From Nautilus pompilius (taxonomy: Eukaryota > Mollusca > Cephalopoda > Nautilida > Nautilidae), in assembly GCA_018389105.1 (NCBI GenBank), contig JACATO010000307.1, positions 1,389,001 to 1,453,000 of the forward strand: a DNA stretch of 64,000 bases, in the 5' to 3' direction. Shown piece after piece: positions 25,398-36,743 of the stretch. How positions within the stretch are numbered: position 1 is the first letter of the stretch; the number at the start of each line of letters is the position of its first letter. The notes under the pieces are model-generated. The model was not told the origin of the DNA, did not search any database, and worked only from the letters and a program-made list of their open reading frames with translations. The translations under genes and the position numbers were made by a program.

Positions 25398-26791
25398 AAT
25401 TATGGAAACACTGAAAATATGCTCAAATAATCAGTAATTGCAAATGAGAGACATATACTATATATACAATGCATTATTACAGAAAATATACAGGAACAAA
25501 ATGAACATGTTGTACAGTGCATTAGTATTTGGTATGTGAACCATTTGCTTTGTATAGAAAATGACACTTTGTTTTCATGCTGCCATACAGGTTATCAATG
25601 TATGACTGGATTTTTGTTCAAAGTATTTTATAGCATTTTTCACAGTTTATTCAAGGTGTTTGGTTGTTGGTTAACTTTATATTAGCCATATAACTCTGTA
25701 GTCTCAATGATATTCATATCAGGACTTTGTGCAGGCCATGGCATCTTTGTGAGTGTTCCATCAGTTGCTTTACATTCCAGATAGCTTTTCATCACATTGA
25801 CTATGCTTAGGGTTATTATTATGTTCACAGATTAATCGCTGCCCAATAAAATGTCTTACTGAGTGAATGCTATGAGGAATGAGAACTTGTCAGTACTGTT
25901 GGCAGTCAGTATAACTTTGATTTCCTGCAAATTTCTGACACCATTGGCTGATATGTAATTCTGCACCTTTGTATTTATCCACTCCAAAGATTCACTGTAA
26001 CTATTTCACATTGACTGTTATAGTACTTTCCAGTTTGAGCTTTGAAGAAAGATTATTACCAAACAGTTCATACTGGATTTATCTGTAAAGATCATCTTAC
26101 AGAATTGGTCATTTTACTCTTTCATTTATGCTGCCCATTCCAGTCTTATTGTTTGGTTTTCCCTTCTCAATGAGGTTTCCAGGCAGTGACACATCTGTTG
26201 AGACCATTTCATGTTAATATGTATCTTACTGTTCTTAAAGAAAGGTTAGCACCCATACTTGCAGCTAGGTCATTCACAAGATCTCTACTGGTTCAGTGTC
26301 TACCATATAGAGAACATGCACTGAGCTACTTAACGCCACTATTTAAGAGTTTTGGCTTTCTCCCTTGACATTATTTATTGTCAACTGTACCGGTTTCACA
26401 CATTCTCCTTATAGTCTTGTATACAGCTTCTTCTGAAATATGAAGTGAAACTGCAGTTTGCTGTGTGGAGTAGTTTGAAACATATTTATCCCTAGAGATT
26501 TTGTCAAGTATTTTTTTTGGTCCATTAGTAGGTTATTCAAATTTAGCTCAAAATAACTAAAGTAATGTATGCACTCCATTACCATCTACTTTGGTTTTAA
26601 AAAAATGACACCAAGGAGTTTCTTTTGACAGGTGCTTTGCCAATGTCAGCATGCAGGTGTGAGGAAAGTATCATAACCAAAAGAAAGAAAGAAAAAGTAA
26701 ATTACAGTAATTAAGCTGAAAAATAAGCAAATAATGAAATATTTTTTACTGTTTCAATATGGTACACCACACAATGTACTTCCCATAATTT
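25398..26791 (-). mobile_element. Tc1-like transposon (minus), decayed
   Basis: The probable ends are AATTATGGAAACAC (from 25398) and, in reverse, AATTATGGGAAGTAC (from about 26791), giving a span near 1.39 kb. The transposase is read from high to low coordinates. The decayed N-terminal region lies at about 26150-26520. The block with the second catalytic residue (near 25790-25860) reads IGQRLICEHNNNPKHSQ. The family form is F.HDNDPKHT, so the catalytic Asp is now Asn. KMPWPAQSPDMNIIE (near 25690-25740) is the third catalytic block, with Glu kept and the usual spacing. Stops and frameshifts occur throughout. The coding assignment is firm; the terminal repeats are less certain. Confidence 0.8.
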
Positions 26792-27768
26792 TTCTGTGTA
26801 CAGTATATATATAGTTGCATAATGTGTGTACAACTATTCTAGAAAAAGAATTGCTGCTTATTGCTTTAATCCATGTAAATTCTACATTGAACCATTTGAT
26901 TAAAAATATTTACCAATAATTCCTTAGATCCTTTTTCAAACAGGCCTCATGAGATTGAAAAGTGGTTACACTTTGAAATACATACAACATATTTCCTGCA
27001 TCTATGATTAAATTAAAATTCTATTTTATGGAGATTGTGCTGAATTTAACTAAATAAACAAACCACTGAGATGATTTAACTACAATCATTATTCATAATT
27101 TTATTGATATAAAACTTGAAGTTTCCTCTAAGAAGCAAAGAAAATGAATGTTACACAGTATTTATTGCATTGTTGTTTTAATAAATAAATATGTATTTAT
27201 GTAGTTCAGTGGTAGTAACCAGATATTACTATAATTATATTACAGCAGAATTACATTTTTATTAAGTTTTCCTCATGGGATTAAATTAAGTTATCACTAT
27301 TGATTTATGAATCTAACTCTAGTCTAATCTGTACATTTGCTACTTTTACTAAATAGTTTTCTCTGCTCACTAAATTGTTTTTGGAATTTAAAATTATAAG
27401 CTAACAGTTTTTTAAAATTAATCTGATGATAGCCACTAAAACACCAAAGAATTAAAATAAATATGATTAAATCAAATTTTTTAGGGTAAAAATGTAAATA
27501 CAAGCCCATTCAATTGAACTCTGAAAAACTTGTAAAAAATAGTTTGAATTTTGTTGCCAGATAAAGAAGAAGCATTCCTGCAATTCATTTTAATTTATAG
27601 CATTTAGTTATCCTACAAAAACAGAATCTAAATAATTCAGTATATAGTTCATAAAGGAGTTTTGTGGCACAATTTATCTACAGATATATACTGCAAAGAC
27701 CAAGAAGGTTCACTTGTAAAAATCATGAAATTGAAAGGGAAATGAAAATCAGTCAGTTAAAATAAATA
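26792..27768. other. AT-rich non-coding stretch
   Basis: No gene is supported. The minus-strand ORF at 27324-27509 has no motif. Confidence 0.5.
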
Positions 27769-28308
27769 CAGGTTGATCAAAAAGTAACTATGCAGTGGAA
27801 AACGTTCACTTTATATGGGTAAAAATTTAACTACTTTAAAGCATTATGTGCATTCCCATATGAAACATTCGCTTGTTGAGAAAGTCAATGCAGTGTTTTT
27901 GAAGGGCTCTGAAGCATTGCGTCTGAAATTTTTGACAGCTTCTTGTCCAACGCTTTTGGCCTACCTGATCGTTGATAATCCTCAACTGAACCAGTATCTC
28001 CGAATTTGCTAATCAATGCCCTCACAGTATTTCTGCTCGGAAGCTTTGCATCAGGGAATTCTTGTAAGAACTCATTTTGAACTCTTGTGGTGCATTTACC
28101 ATTATTTGCATGCACTTTCTTGATGAGAAAGATTCATTTGATGTTTGAAAGAACCATCACACAAAAATCACGTTTCACTTTTGAAAATTTACTGCCAACA
28201 CTTCTTGGTCATTTTGGAAACTACAGTACAAAACAACAAAGCACAAGAAGAGGAATTAAAAATGATTACAAATATACTTCATTGCATAGTTACTTTCTGA
28301 TCACCCTG
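27769..28308 (-). mobile_element. Internally deleted mariner/Tc-type element (540 bp)
   Basis: The terminal inverted repeats are clear. Left CAGGTTGATCAAAAAGTAAC continues to TATGCAGTG. The right end in reverse is CAGGGTGATCAGAAAGTAAC continuing to TATGCAATG. They match over 29 bases with three differences. TA dinucleotides flank both ends (27767-27768 and 28309-28310). The length is less than half that of an autonomous element and only an N-terminal coding part remains, so this is a deletion derivative that an active relative could have moved. Confidence 0.88.
27885..28115 (-). pseudogene. N-terminal fragment of a Tc1/mariner-type transposase
   Basis: The minus-strand frame has NEFLQEFPDAKLPSRNTVRA and LISKFGDTGSVEDYQRSGRP, the linker between the two helix-turn-helix halves of Tc1/mariner-type DNA-binding domains, with the typical 'TGSV.D....GRP' stretch. 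It ends after KISDAMLQSPSKTL with no catalytic domain. The upstream first helix (about 28120-28250) is in other frames. The retained paired-like DNA-binding segment is open for 76 codons, but nothing indicates expression. Confidence 0.75.
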
Positions 28309-29009
28309 TATATTTTTAGATAAAATTCATAAATAAAAATGTATATAAACAAAATGTTTGAAGTTTTGTTATCTCATAAAAACTACTAATGAATATGCAT
28401 TAACTAAAACTATTAAATATCAATTTAATGATATATATAACAGATATGTATTTCAATTTTATAAATAGTGCTTTTAGCACAAACTGTTTGAAAATTAAAT
28501 ATATTACTACTTTCCATGTTTTTTATTGCTTTTTTAACAGAGATAACCAACAATGCCAGCTTACTAGTTTGGCAGGTTCAGAGGCAGTTAGGTGTGGTTG
28601 ATATTGGCTAATCATCTATTTGTGTACTATTGACATCGAAATAGGTATTCTCTAACACCACTAACCTTATGTGCTACCAACAGTTTTGGGAGGACAGGCT
28701 TGTTTTTTTTTGTTTTTTTTTTAATGATGTTTTTTTTTTAATGTTGTTTTGTTTTGTTTTTTAACTAAGAAACTAATATCATGAAACAGCATTTAAATAC
28801 ACAGAAAGACTTTGATATCTAGAATTTATTGCTTTGCCATTTTTTTTAGAATCTGAAACAGCCTTATTTCCCCAAATCATTCAGAAAATATTTTCATAGT
28901 GTGATTCTACAATGGTGACTTTTCAAACTAAACATGGTAGAATCTTTTTGTTTGCTAATTTTTAAACCAAAATTAATATTATACTGGTAGTGTCTAATAT
29001 GTATCATGA
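28309..29009. other. AT-rich non-coding stretch
   Basis: Nothing recognisable; T-rich runs lie at 28700-28760. Confidence 0.5.
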
Positions 29010-29530
29010 GTCTTCCGAGGATTGCATCACCTTGCTGTGATGGAAGGGCTTGCATGTTCCTTAGATCCTAAGAGCGATGCCGTTGGGAGTCCTTGAACTC
29101 CTGGTAGGGTCACCCTTGGTAACGTCAAGGGGGAGGAACTAGACTAACAGCAATCCAAACCAAAGTCCTCAATGGCAGAGCAGATCGAAGAAATCATTGT
29201 AGAATGTCAATGCCTACAAAGACTGCAGCAGAGGAGGGCCCCACGGTTGTCAAGGCTTCCTGCCACTGGAACCAGATTCATCTTCTGTCAAGAACTGAGT
29301 GTCTGTTGGTGTGCAACAGCATTGTCACAAAATAGATGTCCGGCACAAGGCATCTACCAAGGGAGACCAGCACCCTGCACCATAAAGTCCTGCAGCGATT
29401 GGTGAGAGGTGACAGGGACAGGACAAGATCAGACTTTATGCAGTGATTCCATGAAACCGGCAAAACTGGAGGTACATTTGTGATCCAAACACAGGGAGCA
29501 TGCTGATAAAGACCTGTCATATTTCTGGGA
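29010..29530 (+). repeat. GC-richer unassigned block, possibly repeat-derived
   Basis: Base composition changes sharply from AT-rich flanks to a GC-richer block (for example GGTCACCCTTGGTAACGTC and GGAGGGCCCCACGG). ORFs on both strands overlap over 29172-29520 without a protein motif. It ends against the truncated start of the hAT transposase. It may be the 5' region of a retroelement or a segment carried with the hAT element. I cannot name it. Confidence 0.35.
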
Positions 29531-29584
29531 TCTAGAGGCCAATCATGAGAACAAGATGCAGACTCAGAAGACCATACTCGATGT

Positions 29585-31083
29585 TTAAGTCACAGACATC
29601 CATGCAAAATGTGGGACTGATCTCTATCTATGAAATGTCACTTCTCATCGCTAAGTGTGGAAATGGTCACACATTTGGCAAGGAGTTAATCATACCTGTG
29701 CTACTTGTGTTCACAAAAACTGTATTGCAAAGATTGGATGATCCTGTGTGGATTATTACCTCTTAGCAACAACACTGTCCAGCGCAGAATCAATGAGATG
29801 GCCTCAGATGTGGTGGATCAACTCGTTTGTAAACTTCGACAAAAGCCATTTACTGTTCAGTTTGACAAGTCAGTGGTGAGGGACAGTCAGAGTATTCTTC
29901 TCTCCTATGTTCGTTACATAGAGGCAGCTGATTTCAGCGAAGAGATGCTGTTCTGTCAGTCATTTGAGATAACTACGACTGCACAGGACATATACCAGCT
30001 GTTCATGAAATTTTTTATAAAGACCATGACATTTCCATTGCTAACATAGTCTCATGTGCTGCTGATGGAGCACCAATGATGATGGGGAAGTGGAATGGAT
30101 TCCTCCAGTTACTGAAGAGAGACAACCCTGCTTTGATCTCCGTGCACTGCATCATACATCATCACCATCTCATCGCCAAAGGTCTCTCCCCTGAGCTCAG
30201 TGTGATTATGACAGTGATCATCAAAGTAATCAGCCACATTTAAGCCAACCTGAAAACAAAGACTTTTCAAAGTGTTCTGAAAAGATGCAGAGGAGCATTT
30301 TGTAAGGATGCTTTCCCACACTCAAGTACGCGGGCTTTCAAAAGGACCATGCCTGGAGCAATTTGTTGGTCTTTATGACACCATTTTCAAGTTTTGCGTG
30401 GATCTCGAAATTATTGAACAACTATGTGGTGAAGATGCAATGGCTATGACTATTTAACTCACAGGCATTTTTGATAAACTGAATACTTTGACCTGCAATC
30501 TTGAAGGCATCAAAAAGACCATTGAGTCCAAGTGCAAGATTTTTGGCTTTGTGTCCAAGTTAGAGCTGTGGTGAGGAGATCTGGGCAGGAAGGATTTCAC
30601 CAGTTTCAACCATTTGCTGCACTGTCCAATCAGCAACCATGTTTTGACAGTAGTATGTGACCATGTTGCCTCACTGATCACTGAATTCAAGGCCCGGTTC
30701 AGAGATTTGCAAGCGATGGAGTTTCCGGACTGGTTGATACAACCATTTCTCTGTCAACCTGATGACGTTGATAGGTGTTACCGAGATGAACTGGCAGAAA
30801 TGCAGCACAATGACTCTATGAAAGTCATTCATAAAACTAAGAAACTAATGATGTGGTTGACCGACAAAGCTTCTGAAAATTATCCAGAGATGTCAAAAGC
30901 TGCAAGAAAGATGCTGCTTCCTTTTCCAACATCCTATTTAGTAGAATATGGATTCAGAGCCGTCGTGGGCATTTTGACCAAGAAGTGAAATGGGTTGGAC
31001 ATTTGTGATCAGGGTGACCTACAACTGAAGCTGACTAAACTGGAACCACGTATATCGTTTCTAGTCAGATGTCATCAAGAGTA
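29585..31083 (+). pseudogene. hAT transposase pseudogene
   Basis: Pieces appear in family order across frames. YEMSLLIAKCGNGHTFGKEL (about 29630-29690) is the segment before the RNase H-like fold. PLSNNTVQRRINEMASDVVD (about 29757-29816) and LVCKLRQKPFTVQFDKSV follow. The usual text is 'FAIQLDEST', so the first catalytic Asp (QFD) is kept. SYVRYIEAADFSEEMLFC is at 29705-30049. HCIIHHHHLIAKGLSPEL (near 30140-30200) is the 'HC..HR..L' motif. FPTSYLVEYGFRAVVGILTK (30614-30988), then NGLDICDQGDLQLKLTKLEP, is the C-terminal dimerisation block seen in ZBED5/SCAND3-type proteins. Stops and frame changes are frequent. Family assignment is confident. Confidence 0.85.
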
Positions 31084-31250
31084 GGGCTCTCATTGAATTA
31101 AATTCTAAGCAGTTATCCTCAAAACACAATGTATATCATGTGTTAATAAAAGTTTTCAACAAAATATCCATCTCTTGTTTGGTGGGGGTGATTCAGTCAT
31201 TTCTGGTGAGAGAAGGTGTGCATGACGCGTAAAAGGTTGGGAAACACTTG
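29585..31250 (+). mobile_element. hAT transposon relic (ZBED5/SCAND3-like)
   Basis: The right end reads, in reverse, CAAGTGTTTCCCAACC at 31250. This is the common 'CAGTGTTTCCCAACC' form of this hAT subgroup. A matching left end was not found, and the zinc-finger BED region expected at the start is absent, so the element is 5'-truncated or was replaced by the GC-richer block at 29010-29530. Confidence 0.75.
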
Positions 31251-34200
31251 TCCAGTCCTTCAAACAAATAATCTGTCTTTCTGTTCTGTGGTTTAGCTCT
31301 TTCTTCCTGGCCCTTTATGTCCATGACAGAGTTACTTCATTCTCTATATGGTTATTTATGATATGAAATAAATTTAAAATGAAATTTTTATTTGTTCATT
31401 TCTAACTGATCATTTTGACAACAATCTGCTGGTCTAGAGATTCTAGGAATTACTAATTCACTTTAATGTTGCATTGATAAGAATATAGATTTATATTTCC
31501 CCTTTTTTTTTTTCAGCATATTTCCGGTGTATCTTGGCAAAGAATTTTAAAAACCTGTGCATGTATCCTTAAACTGTGGTAAGTAAAACAATTAATATTT
31601 GATGTACACAGTAATAATCCCAGTAATTTGAATATTACAGCATACATTTAGAATGAATGATGATTTCATGTGTAAGTGTTTTGAATTAGACATTTAAAGG
31701 ATGTTATACAGTTATTTATTTATTTGGTTCCTGCAAATCAAGAGCTGTAATTTGTAAACCTGTATGAGTGAAATGCTATTATATTTCATTTGACAATTAC
31801 TATTGTGTATATTTAAAAGAAAAGTATTATAATAGGAAAATAATCATTTGACAGTCTAATTATATATTTAAAAAGCAAATTAGAAAGTCAGGTAAATTGT
31901 GGCTAACATAATCTTATCATATGGGAATTTTCAGAAATCTATTTTACACACTAAATCAAAATTTAGAAAAAAAAATGAACGTGGCAATTTCCTCTTTGAT
32001 GTATTTAAATATAAAGCACAAATTTAGCGTTGTCTTTTATAAGTTTTAAACAACAATATAAGTAAAATACTGAAAATAAATCAGTAGTTTTTTTAGTTAA
32101 TTGGAAAATATTAATGTTTGAGTATTGTTAGGTTATTATTATCTGTATGCTATTTTTTTTTTTTAAATTTGAAAAATAATATGATTTATTTGTTGGTTTT
32201 TTTTCTTAATCATTCTGATGTTTCCACTTTATTGAAGTGCTTTTTCTAAATGCAACTTCTTTTGTCAATTGATGCCATTCATTGTACTAAAATTTAGTGC
32301 TGCATCATGCTTAAAAAGTATTGAAAGTTTATTAATCAGCATAACAAAACAAGACATACAAAACCATTTAATTAGGAAGTTTATTTTTTCACAGAATACC
32401 TACTTTAGCCAGGCTACTACTATTATTATTGAGCAGGTAATTTTGACCACATTTTCAAGTACAGGTAGAATTTTGTGTCCTTGAATTTTACGTGGCTAAT
32501 GACTATAGAAAACTTTAAAAAAATTTTTTAATTGCTATAATATATTCCGTAAACAGACATATTTTTTATCTGATGAAACTCTTAAATGTGTAAATTTTAG
32601 ACTCATTCACTATTTGCATAATAAGGCTATGATTCGAATAAAAATAATATCAGACATCTACTGTTTATGCAACCAAAAGAGTTTAACTGTAATATAACTT
32701 TTTCAATGAATTTTTATTTTTTAATTTGAAAACCTTGAGAAAAATTATCATCCATAAGAACTTTTTTTTTCCTATAATGTCAATAACAGTAAGTTGCCTT
32801 CTTTTATGAGAAATAAATGAATAGCTTAGTTTAATATTTATTAATATTTGGCTTAATGGTATAATTTTATTACAAGTCATCACAGGTTTGAAACCAGTTG
32901 AACACTAAAAGATTTGAAGTAATCTTGCTGAGCATAGAGAAAACCATTTATCAGTCCCAATAATTGTCTTCAAGTAGCATACAATTCATAAAAGAATTGA
33001 ATTATATTAGTTTTTATTGAGAATTTCCTGAAAAATCATTTTGCTCTTTTCCAGTCAGTGGTAAGAGTGAAAAATTAAATAAAACAAATTCTTAGCATGC
33101 ATAAAATATAAGATTTGGTGACATGATTAAAAAAAAATACCTCAAAATTATTAACAACATGCATTCATTCATTTTATGGAGATATTACAAAGTATATCAT
33201 TTAGTTTAAAAATACCAAAGAATTGCTACAGTGATGGACAACAAAAAATGTGGCTTAGTTTAAAATCCTGCATGCGAAACAGAAACAATATATTAGATGC
33301 AAACAAAATTACACATGTTTCTGATACTAAATATATAGGTTGTTGAACTTGAGTGTTTTTTTCTGTGTACATGTTTTTTTACTGTATTAGATTATCTATG
33401 TAACTGAAAAGTGAGGAAAGAAACAAACAAAAAGTGTTTAACTAATTCACATGATTTTTTTTTTTAATTATTGCTACTTGATACAACATAATCAGATTTT
33501 CTTCCCTTACTGAAAAATCCATATAGGAATTTCTTTTGAATCTTACTCAAAATTGGTTCACAGCATTTTATAATTCCAAATTTATAGGAATTCATATTAG
33601 TTAATTACAATTTCTGTTGATTTAAAAAAAATAACAGCAAATTGATTTGTTCCTTATTTCTACAGGATTTTTACTCATTATGTACATTTTAAAATATAAC
33701 AACAAATAAATTTTATGTTTTTAAAAAATATAAATTTGAGAATTAACTTCTCACTGATGTTCTTTGTGACTCTCTTGCATCATGCTTATTCATGAATGTG
33801 AGACTAAAATCTGTCTTGACCTTAGCATGTTCATGATGGCTCTTTTTTTTTTTTTTTGCATTGGCACACACATATAATAGTTATTTCTATGCCTCTAGCA
33901 CTCACAATCTGGATGGAGAGATTCCTACATTTTAAAAGAGATATTCAAAGTCAGAATATAATTCATCACTTTGGATTATCTAAGGTAGAAGTAGGGTTTC
34001 ACTTTGTTTCTCAATCTTTGGGACAGTATAATTTTTATTAGGAGACAGTTAATGGTGATTTACTGCAAATGTTTCAGATGAGTGCACCAAAATCCCTGTC
34101 ATAGAGGACACTTGCCAATTTCATAGAAATTTATTGACAAAAATTAAATTTGTATTTATTAGTGATTTATACATGTGTATAGTATTATATAAATTGGTGT

Positions 34201-34306
34201 TACTGCTACTGAGGATACAACTGATTAATATTGTATTATCATAAGCTCCATCATCACTTGTTAGGGATGGGGAGAATGCACATGATGACAAAGTTCAATG
34301 TTTTAT
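31251..34306. other. AT-rich non-coding stretch
   Basis: No gene or mobile element was recognised. ORFs at 32269-32484, 32683-32883 and 33856-34041 show no motif. On the minus strand, AATAAA signals occur at 34155-34160 and 34130-34135, downstream of the exon-like block at 34307-34421. Confidence 0.5.
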
Positions 34307-34421
34307 CTAGATGTCATAGCTAAAGATGGTGCTGGATGATGACAGTGCTGCATGATTTGATGCCTTTAGGTCAGGGACATCATCTTTCAGCTCATCAGAA
34401 TCTTCTGGATGCTTGGAATGA
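34307..34421 (-). CDS. Candidate terminal exon, unknown protein
   Basis: On the minus strand, ATACTGCATTTTAG provides an AG acceptor. An open frame then reads HSKHPEDSDELKDDVPDLKA, then SNHAALSSSSTIFSYDI, and a TAG stop at 34307-34309. AATAAA occurs about 150 and 175 bases further downstream. The composition (acidic, Ser-rich, low Lys/Asn/Ile) differs from random AT-rich translation. It does not match a protein I recognise and is only about 37 codons, so the call is tentative. It could be the end of the same gene as the blocks at 36.1-37.8 kb if 36081-36185 is not the last exon, or a separate gene. Confidence 0.3.
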
Positions 34422-34488
34422 CTAAAATGCAGTATATTACAAATATGAAATAATTGGAGAAAATTCATACCATTTTCAGTTCAATATA

Positions 34489-35798
34489 CAAGGTCTGTCC
34501 AAAAAGAAACCAAACTTTTAGAACAGTGTGTCAAGCAGCTGGCACAGTGTGCTCACGACTTCAGTGCTGTGTATCAGTGACCTTGACCTTCATTCTAATA
34601 ATAGTTGCATCATGCCATGTCAGTCATCAATCTACATGCACTAGAGTGAACGTATGTTTAGTGCACTTGGTGATTTGTCGTAAGATGAAGAATGAAGGAT
34701 CTTGAAGTGCAACGTGTTTGTGTGAAATTCTGTTTCATATACAGGAAAAACTTTTACGGAGACTTTTCTAATGTTGCAACAGGCCTATGGGGAGGGTTGT
34801 TTGAGCCGTACGCAATGTCATGAGTGGTACTAGTGTTTCAAATCGGGAAGAACATCCACCGAAGACAATCCCAAATCTGGACAACCTTCCACGACAACAG
34901 ACGACAATCACATTGAGAAGGTGCATACTGTGATCCATGGAAATTGTTGCCTGACTGTCCGTGAAGTTTCCGAAGTAGGCATCTGTAAAAGTTTGTGCCA
35001 CATGATTTTAAAAGAAAAATTGAACATGCATTGTGTAGCCACAAAATTTGTGCTGTGTCTGCTGACAGATGAACAAAAAGAGAACCGAACCACAGTCAGT
35101 CAGGAGCTCTTTGATCATTCGAATGCTGATGAAAACTTTCTGAAAAGTGTCATAACAGGTGACGAAATGTGGGTATGACTACGATGGTGAAACAAAAAGG
35201 CAGTCGTCGCATTGGGTTGGATCGTCATTGCCCTAACCAAAAAAAGCATGTCAGAGTCACTCAAATGTGAAGGTGTTGTTGATCTTTTTTTTTTATTGGA
35301 AGGGCGTCATTCATCATGAATTTGTTCCATGTGGTCAGACGATCAATAAAGAGTTTTACTTGGACGTCCTGAGGCAGTTGAGAGAGGCAGTACGAAGGAG
35401 GAGGCCTGAGGTATGGAAAAACAAAACCTGGATGCTGCACCCTGCAATGCATCACTCCTTATCTGTGACTTTTTGGCAAATCACGAGAAGACTCTCGTTC
35501 CCAGCCTCCCCACTCTCCGAATTTGGCCCCTGCGCACTTTTTTGTTCCCAAAGTTGAAATCCACCCTGAAAGGTGACCGATTTCAGACAATAGAAGAGAT
35601 CAAAAAAAATTTGCTACGAGAACTGCGCACTATCCCTGAAAACGCGTTCCAGGATGCATTCCGAAACTGGAAAAAATGTTGGGAGCAGTGTATCAACAGT
35701 GGAGTGAACTATTTTGAAGAAGACAAGTCTGATTAAATTGTAAGTAAAGCAATAAATTTGTTTTTTAAAAAGTTTGGTTTCTTTTTGGACAAACCTCA
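34489..35798 (+). mobile_element. mariner element, 1310 bp, inactive
   Basis: The terminal inverted repeats match over 31 bases with three differences. Left CAAGGTCTGTCCAAAAAG continues to AAACCAAACTTTT. The right end in reverse is TGAGGTTTGTCCAAAAAG continuing likewise. TA target duplications are at 34487-34488 and 35799-35800. The length is normal for mariner. It lies 68 bp from the exon-like block at 34307-34421. Confidence 0.95.
34685..35736 (+). pseudogene. mariner transposase pseudogene
   Basis: The N-terminal region (about 34712-34920, reading QAYGEGCLSRTQCHEWY in one frame) holds the paired-type DNA-binding domain. The frame at 34921-35178 covers HTVIHGNCCLTVREVSE and ends with VITGDEMWV, so the first catalytic Asp is kept. 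The second block should read 'H(H/P)DNAPAH', but here it is HPAMHHS (35267-35557), so that Asp was lost by a small deletion and frame change. The third block in 35413-35736 lies around APAH followed by FF, where Asp is usual, so this residue is His. The C-terminus CINSGVNYFEEDKSD with its stop is intact. With two of three catalytic residues gone it is inactive. Confidence 0.9.
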
Positions 35799-35800
35799 TA

Positions 35801-36080
35801 TACTGTGCAAAATATAAACATACACTATCAAATACATCAGTATCATATCTACAAATAAAAACTATTGACATGATCACATTACAAAATTTCTCTTTTGATG
35901 CGATCAAACACATGCTTTACTTTAGTTACCTTTCTCAAATGCTACTGTTTGTCTTTAATTCATACTTGATTAGTAGCAAACTTTCCAGATATTTTCTGAA
36001 AATGCTAAAAGATAGCTAATGGCTGAATCCAACCTTTGGTAGATTAGAAGATGACTGGAAAACTTAACATATTGTACCTT
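35801..36080. other. Spacer between mariner and exon-like block
   Basis: No feature seen. The plus-strand ORF at 35774-36019 crosses the mariner end and has no motif. Confidence 0.5.
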
Positions 36081-36185
36081 TTATAGAATTTCACTTCCTC
36101 TGCAGATGAACATTTTCTTTTTTCTTGTAGTCAGCTTTCTCTTCAATTTACTCTCTTCTGCTTCTTCATCAGAATCATCACTGTC
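36081..36185 (-). CDS. Candidate last exon, acidic/basic protein end
   Basis: On the minus strand, GTCCGAATGTAATTTCAG is a reasonable acceptor. The frame then reads DSDDSDEEAEESKLKRKL, TTRKKKMFICRGSEIL and a TAA stop at 36081-36083. The charged layout (an acidic Ser/Asp/Glu run, then Lys/Arg) is common at the ends of nuclear or nucleolar proteins. It starts in phase 0, matching the phase 0 donor of the block at 36630-36743, so the two can join without a frameshift across a 444-bp intron. I do not recognise the protein. Confidence 0.4.
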   Translation of the reverse strand, partial: DSDDSDEEAEESKLKRKLTTRKKKMFICRGSEIL

Positions 36186-36629
36186 CTGAAATTACATTCG
36201 GACCATGAGTAATAAAGAATGCTCTTTTATGCCTTAAACTTAATACTTTAGACAAACCATTAATGACACTATTGAAATGTCATATCATCTTCATGGTCTA
36301 TCTTTAGAACATACCAATAGGAGGAACGATTACTGGATTTCTTTAGGTTGCTAACATCTTTTTTTTTCTCTTTTTTTTTGTTGACATCCTTGGTCATCAT
36401 CAGCTTTAGCCAATTTCATCTTATACCTAAAACAGGTCATTTGCAGGACTCTAGCATTTGCTTTTGACTTCAAACTTCACATTTAATAAGAAAAACGATG
36501 CAACAAAACTATAAATACTGCTTGGGTGCAAATGTCATTCTCAAAAAAGTGCAGTATACAAATTGTCATTAGCAAATACATGCAATAGCATACATGAAAA
36601 TAATACTTTCATACAATGTATAATCTTAC

Positions 36630-36743
36630 TTTCTGGAAGCTGTACTTATTCTTCAGCATATTCATCATTTCCCAGCTGCTATGGAGGCTCTTGTATTTGT
36701 TTTTGGGAGGATAGAGATATGCATTAATAATGTTGGGATATTT
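36630..36743 (-). CDS. Candidate internal exon upstream of 36081-36185
   Basis: On the minus strand the frame reads KYPNIINAYLYPPKNKYKSL, then HSSWEMMNMLKNKYSFQK, ending at AAA followed by GTAAGA, a near-consensus 5' splice site. The start is less clear: AG dinucleotides at AATTAAG (phase 0, used here) or CTGAG are possible acceptors, with a weak pyrimidine tract. An in-frame stop lies just upstream. Aromatic and Pro residues make it unlike random AT-rich translation. Function unknown. Confidence 0.4.

Noticed and set aside
36370-36480. A further exon-like block (minus) reading YKMKLAKADDDQGCQQKK
   Set aside because: Its phase does not match the flanking blocks, the frame runs into a poly-Lys/A-rich tract and a stop, and 36630-36743 joins 36081-36185 cleanly without it.
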